From positions 453,196-517,195 of the forward strand of contig NW_006768770.1 in NCBI RefSeq assembly GCF_000204055.1: a stretch of 64,000 nucleotides of DNA, in the 5' to 3' direction. The translations under genes were made by a program, and so were the position numbers. This DNA is from Melampsora larici-populina 98AG31 (taxonomy: Eukaryota > Basidiomycota > Pucciniomycetes > Pucciniales > Melampsoraceae). The notes under the pieces are model-generated. The model did no database searches and had not been told where the DNA came from. It saw nothing but the letters and a program-made list of their open reading frames with translations. Positions 56,860 to 64,000 of the stretch are shown piece by piece; position 1 is the first letter of the stretch; every line of letters starts with the position of its first letter.

Positions 56860-57784
56860 AGGGTCAAAGGGCAAAAGTGGACCTTGCAGAAATCAATAGT
56901 CAAATTGCCCGACGTCGGGTATGGACCGTGTATATACAAGTGAAAACCTTGACATTTTGAATGAGAATTGATCATCTCTTTGAACTTAGCGCTGCTTGGG
57001 CTTGAGTGTCTATCCGTGCTCCCCAGTATACAGCCGTTCCAAGAAAGGTTGACAACTTTTCTTTGGAGAAAGTTGTCTCCGCAGCGGCTAAAACCAAAAA
57101 CAAAACTTGATTACAGGTTTATTATTTCCTGTATTCTTCCAATTAGCGGAGAGACAAAATCAAGTGAGGGACAAAACCCGGGTTTTGCACATTGGCGAGA
57201 TTTCCCAAAAAATCAATCTTTGTTGGAACAGCTGTACGTCTTAAGGGTTCGAATCTGGCACCTCAGGTACTCACATACAACTGTGTCAAGCAGTTGTACA
57301 GCGTGTTGTTACAGCTGCCTGAAGCAATGGCCTCGCCTCTCCCAATCTCTCTGGAGGCAACGGAAATTTGTACCCCAATACACCCCCAACTTGTACGCAT
57401 TAACAGGTGACCTACCCACACCCAAGTCACCATGTGAAAGTACCTAATGCCCGCCTTACAATCTCCCGGCCCAATACGGACTTCCCCGCTGAATCATAAA
57501 TATATTGGGTCCTTGGGCAGTAATAACCGGTCCTAGAGCGGTAAGTCATGACTCACAACTTGCCGGTTTGGCACCAGGTATCATAGATTGTCTATATATA
57601 CCTACTGCCACCGTACCTGCCACCCTTCAACATGGAAATCTCCACAATCATCATCAACCCTTCAATATTCGATGCTTTCGCTATTGTCTTCTTAGTTGGT
57701 GTTGTAGTCCTGATTGGAACTTCCCTTTTTTTTCTTCACTATCTCTATACGTCCCTCAGCTATCAAATCACCGGAAACTTCACG
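56860..57784. other. Intergenic / KDZ leader
   Basis: No supported gene. An isolated ggttcgaatc (57247-57256) matches a Pol III B box, but no A box or tRNA fold was found. Sequence from about 57500 is probably the 5' leader of the KDZ gene. Confidence 0.4.
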
Positions 57785-60700
57785 ATGACGAAAAAAGTTC
57801 CTCTACACTCACAAACCATGATCACTGGGATCAAATCCCGCCCTCGTCGAACTCAAGCTACAACTCGACCGGCACCGTTCACTTCACAGCGAGCCAAAGA
57901 CCTGGCTGCGGCTCTTGGTCACATTCGAAAAACCTCAGGTGGCCAACAACCGCCGATTGAAGCTAACAATCCTGATAACGATCAAAGACTGGCCAAATTC
58001 ATGCCGATGGATTATCACCCAGATGCCCTTCCATCATCTCCCCTTGAACCAACTGCTCTCGATCTTTTTGCTCAACAATGTCAAGGCTGGCAGCATGCCG
58101 AAAAGCAGAAACAATCACAAGCAATCTGGGATGGACTCGAAGCATCAATGACGGCAGCTTATCTTTACTGCCAAAATGGTAGCACTAACTGGACCCGACC
58201 AGATACATTAGACATCAGTTGTGCGTGTACAAGATCAGAACAATCAACTCAACCTGTTGACTTGATTGATGTTCTTGGTAAGTTTCATCTACGTGTTGAG
58301 GATGTAATCAATTGGCTGATAGTTATGTGTGTACAGGTCGCCATCAGTCAAAGGATTTGACGTTCTGCAGATGTATATCGGATCCTGTATGGCTCATCTA
58401 CTACGGTTACTTTGCTAGCACACCCACTGCTCCACGCACTGCATTTTCTATCCCATTGATCCAATTTCATCATCACCTCTGGAACTCGTCAGCAATCTCG
58501 GCAACTGCCATGATGGATGCCCTTATGGATTTCCATGATCAACGCTCAAAGGACATGCTATCTACTCGTAACGGCAACTACTCCTCGCGCGACCTACGAC
58601 GACCCTTTACTCAATCAGTAGATTTGTATCGCAGGATTATGACTCATCAAAAAGTTTTACATGACGACCTACTTCGAGTTACAACTGCCGATAAGTGGGC
58701 AGCTGAATGTTCACGATGCTTTGGCCCATCCGAAGGCGAGTGCAAGGAATCAACCAATGAACCGGATGTGATAGTTGCCATGGATGGCAACTTTCAACAT
58801 CGCCATCAGATGCATGCAAGCAAAGATACACCCACCGATAAAGACTACCCGAAATCATTCCTTCCTCCAGCTCAAATTGAAAAATCTGCTTCAGTACTTC
58901 AAAACAGCGAAAGTCAAGTTAAGGAACTGAAAGTGAGTTATCCTAGGCCTTTTCCCTTGAATGATGTGATGTACTCATCTTTTCAATAGACCCCATGCTC
59001 TGATTCTCACACAGCCGCGAATGATGTGCGTAACTCGACATCTTGGGACCGATGTGATGATACCGGCCTGTTTGCTTGTGCTTGTTGCCACAATGTACCA
59101 TTACAATTTGTCAATATTTTTCGGTCAGGTGAAAAGTAAGTTCATTTTTAACAAAATTAATACAGAGCCTTCACTTATAATCTAACCTTTTGTCAGGCTA
59201 CACTACCCGGTTGCCATACTGGACAAATTGCTTACAGAACTTCCAGAAAAGAAGTTAGGTGTACTCTACGATATTGGGTGTCACTTACAAGTTCATGTCA
59301 ACAAGGTTGGTGTAATCATCTTATCGTGAAGTTTTTTTTTGCATCTGACATTTTGTTCAAAATGTTTTATACACAGCGTAACCTCCTTTCTCAACACAAA
59401 GGGCGGCTTCTGTATGGAACCTCAGTTTTTCATGCGTACGCCCATCAATGGTGGTGTCAAATCTTTTTCAACCCTCGGTTCATCAAATTCTTTGGACTAT
59501 CTGATGGAGAAGGGCTTGAAAGAGTGTGGTCGGACCTATCTGTTCTAGTTTCAAGCCTCCGGATATCAACTTGGTTACATCGATTACTTTCGATCCATTG
59601 GCGAGCAGATTATTTCAGTCAAAGAACCACTAAGGGAAGCGGTAAGTAGTTCATGATACTCATAGATATTAAAACTACAATGTAGCTGATATGACATGAG
59701 AAATCTAGGTATGTGGCTCGTTCGAAGGCTGCGGAACACGTTTGAAGTACGCTTACAGTCAAGTAGAGCGTTAACCGAGCTAGAAGGATTTATCAATCCC
59801 GATTATCCAGAACGTTGGTACACTGCGGAGTTCTTCCATGCCCAATGGGTATTAGAACGAGAAGCTCACAGCGTCAAAAAAGTCACTGAGCATGAAATGC
59901 AATTGGAATTGGCTTGCTTGCTTTGCTTGGAGGAGGAACTTGGCAACTTCTGGTAAGTCTGAAGGTATTATCAAGTAGTTATCCTTTTAATTGACTTCGA
60001 ATGTCATCATTTTGATAGGCAAACAGTCGGTAATCAACTAGCTCCTGCACAAGCCCTTGTTCGACTTCAAACTCAACAAAAACTTGAAAAGTCGATTGAA
60101 GAACAAAGGGCAAAGATTGGTCGATCCAATTTGGTAGGATTGACTGGTGGTCAGTGTTTTCTTGGATATTTGTATGCAAACATAATACTGAATTAGAATA
60201 TGATATTCATTTCCTTCTTCAAAAGATGAAGACGAAACCAAAATGCGGTTGAGAGTCTGGTACTGCAAGAACGAAGTTTGAATAAAGTACTTGGCCCTCT
60301 GCGCAGAAAAGAGACCTCTGGAGGACAGTCGAGTCCCTGGCAAAAAATCTAAGCTTGGTGAGTCTAGATTTGATACATGTTAACCATCTGGACTTCGTGC
60401 TCATTGTTAACGTGTATAAACAGGCACCCACGGGAAAACTGCATTGCTCGCATCTCTGCGCAAACATGCAGCTAAACTCTTCCAGGCTTGCAAGATCTAC
60501 AACACGCGCTGTTCCGAGTACCGGCAATGTTTTCCTGATCAACCCTTCTGCCCAGCCCCAATTGTCTATAACGACCTTCACAAGATGGGAGCTGACAACG
60601 TCTTTTGGTCCGATGGGCTTTTCACCAATGCTACTGAACCGTGGGCCACTGATCCACATACGCAACGTGGAATGCGCCAGCAGTGTTACTTTGAACGGGC

Positions 60701-61283
60701 TAATGAGGAGATTCGAAGGATCGGGTGGGAGGTCCGGCGTTCAATGAGATGGGCCACCTCTTGCTACGAGAGTTTGTTTGATACTTTGCTCAGCTTAAAG
60801 GACGCCCCGAAAAAGATTGAAGATTTTGATAATCCTCTTCCTGCTGACTCATTAATCTCACACTTCATACAACATTGTTCACTTGATAGTTTATTGGTGA
60901 TATCCCAGCAACCAGTAGCAGTTAAAACATTATTCTATAATAGTTTTCTTGTTCATACTCACTTGATGGAACTATGGGATAAAGATGTATTAAAAGCGTT
61001 TTTGCAAACTCCTCATCAACTGAATGACAACACGGTCTTATCATCATGGAAGCGTCAATTGCAGGATATCAGAACGCTACGCAAGAATGGCTTGCTTTCA
61101 AGAGTACTCGGTGATTGGAATGCATTTTATCAGAATTATGTGGAACAAGAAATGGAAGACATAGAAGATATTCCAGATCTTATTGAAGATGATGGGACTA
61201 CTGAAAATGAAAGTACTGATTATGAAGAAGACGAATATGATGAAGAAGATCAGTGGATCAAAACTTTAGATGATGAAGTCTGA
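57785..61283 (+). pseudogene. KDZ (Kyakuja-Dileera-Zisupton) transposase, open except one UGA
   Basis: Basidiomycete KDZ-type transposase. From ATG 57785 (MTKKVPLHSQTMITGIKSRP, the usual family start; an in-frame ATG at 57632 is less likely), exons join in phase: ...DVLG|RHQSKDL, ...VKELK|TPCSDSH, ...SGEK|LHYPV, ...HVNK|RNLLS, ...GSG|MWLVRR, ...NFW|QTVGN, ...LTG|DEDETK, ...KLG|THGKT. Signatures: a Cys-rich segment CACCHNVPLQF, YDIGCHLQVHV, HAYAHQWWCQIFFNPRF, FGLSDGEGLERVWSDL and a Glu-rich C-terminal tail. The only defect is TGA at 60278-60280, between CKNEV and IKYLALCAEKRP. Terminal repeats were not identified. Confidence 0.87.
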
Positions 61284-61687
61284 GGTTAGCTTTAGATTCA
61301 AATGGAATGGATGAGGAATAATTTCAAAGATTACTGTTTGTTTTGTTTGTGAAATTGACTCTTGTATAGTTTGCTTGATATGCTTTACATTCATATGCTT
61401 TTGTATATGCTCAATTAAGAAAGGAAGTTTATTGATTTGCGTGTTCTACAATGATATGTATTGATTGACAAGTTCTACAATCATGTTCTACATTTATAAA
61501 TTGTAGTTGCTTATGTTTTTGTTTGCTCAAATAAAAATGGTTTTGGTTTGCTGAAATGAAGACTTGATTGCTATTTTTCTCCTCATTTGTATGAGGATAT
61601 GACTGATATCCAACAGTGGAAAAAGATGACTCCTGAAAGACATGGACTTGAGTAAATTCAGGTGTACGCACATACATAAGAGTGCTT
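61284..61687. other. KDZ 3' flank
   Basis: AT-rich sequence, no gene. The KDZ element's right end may lie here. Confidence 0.3.
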
Positions 61688-63480
61688 TTTTACGGATTGA
61701 AGTTATAAAAAAGATATGAAGGAGTGGATATATGAGGACGGTTCATATATATTATTTTCTCAGCATATAAAGAAGAATCTGTGTCTTGAAGCACTTTTTC
61801 ATAGGTGCGTGTCTTGCACACCTTTTGGGGACTTTGAGGTTAAAGCAGGAGCAGGAAGGCCTGTTTTGCGTATTTAAGTGAAAAAAAAGATGAAGGAGTG
61901 GAGTGATGGAGAAGTTGTCTTATCAAACTATGTCTAAAATCAGATTTTGTCATCTGGGGGGGGGAGATAGACCTGTAATTCCATCTTCTTCAATGTGTTT
62001 GGGTACATTTGTGACCTAGCTTGCATTAAATTAGGATGATTACAAGGGTTCAAGTCAAATTTCTTATGTGAAGAAGTTGAGTGATGAAGAAGTTGTCTTA
62101 TCAAACTATGTCTAAAATATTATTTTGTCATTGGGGGGGAGAGATATACATCCATGGTCTTCAATGTGTTTGGGTACATTTGTCACCCAACTTTCATCAA
62201 ATTATGACAAGTACCAAAGGTTGAAGTGAAAGAAAAAGATGAAGGAGTTGCGTGATGAAAAATTTGTCTTATCAAACTATGTCTAAAATCTGAATTTGCC
62301 ATCTGGGGGGACAGAAAAACACATATTTTCATGTTCTTCCATGTGTTTGGTGAACTTTTATGCTGAAATTGTGGTATGAAATTGGCAACAACAGTTGTGC
62401 AAGAGTTTGCGCAAACCTTGTCATGATACCAGTTTGGTCAAATTTGCTCTAATAATCATCTAAAAAACATTGAAGATGTAGAGAATGTTGGTATTTCTCT
62501 CCCCCCTAATGACAAAATCAGATTTTAGACATAGTTTGATAGGACAACTTCTTCATCACTCAACTCCTTCATCTTTTTTTTCACTTCAACCCTTCTACGC
62601 ATAAGAATTTTCCAAATATTTGGCAGAAAATGTCCTCAAACACACTGAAGATGTGTCAAATGTGTGTAAATCTCTCCCCCTAGATGACAAAACATGATTT
62701 CAGGCATAGTCTCATAAGACAGATTTTGCATCACTCAACTCCTTCATGATTTCTTTTGCAACTAAAGTGGTAAAACAGGCCATCCTGCTGCCGTTTTACC
62801 CTCAATAGTCCCCACAAGGGGTGCAAGACATGCACCTATGACAAAGTGCTTCAAGAAAAAGATGCGTATTTGAGTTCTGAACAAAATATTTCTATCAACC
62901 ATCCTCATATATCCACTCCTTCATGTATTTTTTTGCACTTGAATCCTTAAAAATCCACTTTCTGCTCCCGCTTTACCCTCCAAGTCCCTCTAAATGATAC
63001 AAGACATGTATTTATAGCCAAGTGCTTCAAGAAATAGATGCTTCTGTGAATCCTTAACAAAACTTGCCAATTAACCATGGCCACATCTCCTCTCCTTCAT
63101 GACTGGTTTTTCACTTAAATCCGCAATATGGGCCTTCCTGCTCCCGCTTTAACCTCAAAGTGCCCAAAAGGTGTGCAAGACACGCACCTATGACAAAGTG
63201 CGTCAAGACGCAGATTCTTCTTTATATTCTGAGCAAATAATGTATATGAACCATCCTCATATATCCACTCCTTCATACCTGTTTTATAACTTCAATCCGT
63301 AAAAAGGCACTTTCTGCTCCCGTTTGACCTTCAAAGTCCCTCTAAATGATACAAGACACGTGTCTATGGCCAAGTGCTTCAAGTGATAGATTCTCCTGTG
63401 AAAATCAAGGTGAGTTTCTCTATTCACCATGTCCCAAAATCCACTCCTTCCCACATCTATTTGCATTTCAATCTGCCAAA
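61688..63480. repeat. Large foldback of satellite-like ~170-180-bp units
   Basis: The left arm carries at least three diverged units with gaaggagttg-gtgatgaag, then ttgtcttatcaaactatgtc, at 61895-62300 (spacings about 179 and 170). The right arm carries complementary units at about 62500-62760. Outer units with cctgctcccgctttaacctc and catatatccactccttcat repeat about four times at 62750-63470; their complement is on the left at 61690-61860. The left outer sequence tttttacggattgaagttat has its complement at 63286-63305. The arms can fold over more than 700 bases. No coding sequence. Exact element ends unknown. Confidence 0.75.
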
Positions 63481-63622
63481 ACACGCGTAGGTGACTAGGT
63501 GGGTGCGCCCGCACCCCGCCTGATTGGGTGCGGGACATACCCCAATTCCTTTTTTTTTCTCTAAGGTTTGCATTCAGCGTCTACATCACCCTACTACATC
63601 GACCTCCACTACCACTCTGGTC
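63481..63622. promoter_or_regulatory. Probable leader of the edge gene
   Basis: Contains a G/C hairpin (gggtgcg-cccgcaccc, then gggtgcggg, about 63502-63536) and a T-rich tract before the ATG at 63623. Regulatory role is a guess from position. Confidence 0.25.
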
Positions 63623-64000
63623 ATGGATATGCTAAGCACGCCTGATCCTCAGCCCTTCAATAATCGATTACCACCACCGTCACAGCCTCATTACAATAAC
63701 CAAGCTCAAATGCACCATCCTCCCTACTTCAATGGACCCGGAGTGCCCCATCCCCAGCACTTCAACAGATCATTACCTAACCCTCCTATCCGCCCTCCTA
63801 CGACCGAACCGATACACTTCAATCATGGCCCTGCGCAAGATATCTACTTCAAGAATCAAGTCTCATTTCCTTTTTTTCATCTGCCAATTCTTCCACCCAA
63901 CAATCCACCCAACAATCATCCACCCAACAATCCTACCCAAAGTCTATACCAAGCAAACTCCTACCCTGCTTATGAAACACACTCCAACCCTGCTCGCGTC
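63623..64000 (+). CDS. Pro/Asn/His-rich protein, start of a gene cut by the window edge
   Basis: Open from ATG 63623 to the last base (126 codons). Composition is low-complexity: MDMLSTPDPQPFNNRLPPP, then repeated PHPQHFN, HFNHGP, and PPNN repeats near bases 63892-63935. No domain recognised. The N-terminal disordered region could belong to a transcription-type factor or to another transposon-encoded protein. The unusually T-rich in-frame segment (SFPFFHLPIL) could be an unrecognised intron. Confidence 0.45.
   Translation, partial: MDMLSTPDPQPFNNRLPPPSQPHYNNQAQMHHPPYFNGPGVPHPQHFNRSLPNPPIRPPTTEPIHFNHGPAQDIYFKNQVSFPFFHLPILPPNNPPNNHPPNNPTQSLYQANSYPAYETHSNPARV

Noticed and set aside
57206..57270. 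Possible tRNA gene or SINE (ggttcgaatc)
   Set aside because: Only the B box is present; acceptor stem, D arm and anticodon arm do not form.
1..64000. CRISPR arrays, bacterial operons, rRNA genes
   Set aside because: The sequence is eukaryotic; no regular short direct repeats with spacers and no rRNA-like segments were seen.

Overview
This window looks like nuclear DNA of a rust fungus (Basidiomycota, Pucciniomycotina, probably Pucciniales). The evidence is eukaryotic genes with many short introns (about 55-110 bases, GT..AG), host proteins of fungal type, and a dense set of DNA transposons typical of rust genomes: PIF/Harbinger, hAT, KDZ, pogo-like and Mutator-like elements, plus a LINE. The assignment rests on family composition and is an inference; I could not run a search.

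Layout. 1-4.1 kb: right part of an apparently intact PIF/Harbinger element, with a Myb/SANT-like companion protein (+) and a two-exon DDE transposase (-). 5.1-5.7 kb: small secreted protein gene. 5.7-13 kb: old decayed repeats, including a foldback, a hAT relic and a 140-bp Tourist-like MITE with a TTA duplication. 13-22.2 kb: three members of an unrecognised multi-exon gene family (A split by a Mutator-like insertion, B with one in-frame stop, C a 5' fragment) around a short-chain dehydrogenase gene. 22.5-29.5 kb: a host island with HRD3/SEL1L (ER-associated degradation), mitochondrial ribosomal protein uS15m and splicing factor BUD31, whose exons I assembled with consistent phases. 29.6-33.3 kb: a tandem duplication, a pogo-derived MITE keeping the C-terminal PCNA-binding-like motif of its parent, and a palindrome-rich element flanked by TA. 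33.7-38.7 kb: a second Harbinger-type transposase, with Asn at the first catalytic Asp, and a large convergent companion gene. 41-50 kb: two nested hAT elements. hAT-1, with an 8-bp duplication, sits in the leader of an older hAT-2 that also carries a CACTA-like foldback. 50.4-51.3 kb: a 905-bp Harbinger-type MITE. 53-54.4 kb: a 5'-truncated Mrn1/Nrd1-like RNA-binding gene abutting a RasGEF pseudogene. 54.7-56.9 kb: a 5'-truncated LINE with a MITE inside it. 57.8-61.3 kb: a KDZ transposase. 61.7-63.5 kb: a large foldback of satellite-like units. The right edge holds the start of a Pro/Asn/His-rich reading frame.

The main signal across regions is mutational. Twelve of the fourteen premature stops I could place in gene or transposon frames are TGA at codons where CGA (Arg) is known or expected, ten of the twelve preceded by T or otherwise C (TCGA or CCGA ancestors). 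Harbinger-2's catalytic Asp-to-Asn change fits the same motif hit on the other strand (TCGA to TCAA). This suggests CpG-directed C-to-T mutation of repeats. hAT-1 and the KDZ gene are each otherwise open with a single UGA, and hAT-1 and hAT-2 carry UGA at the same codon, so programmed read-through should also be considered.
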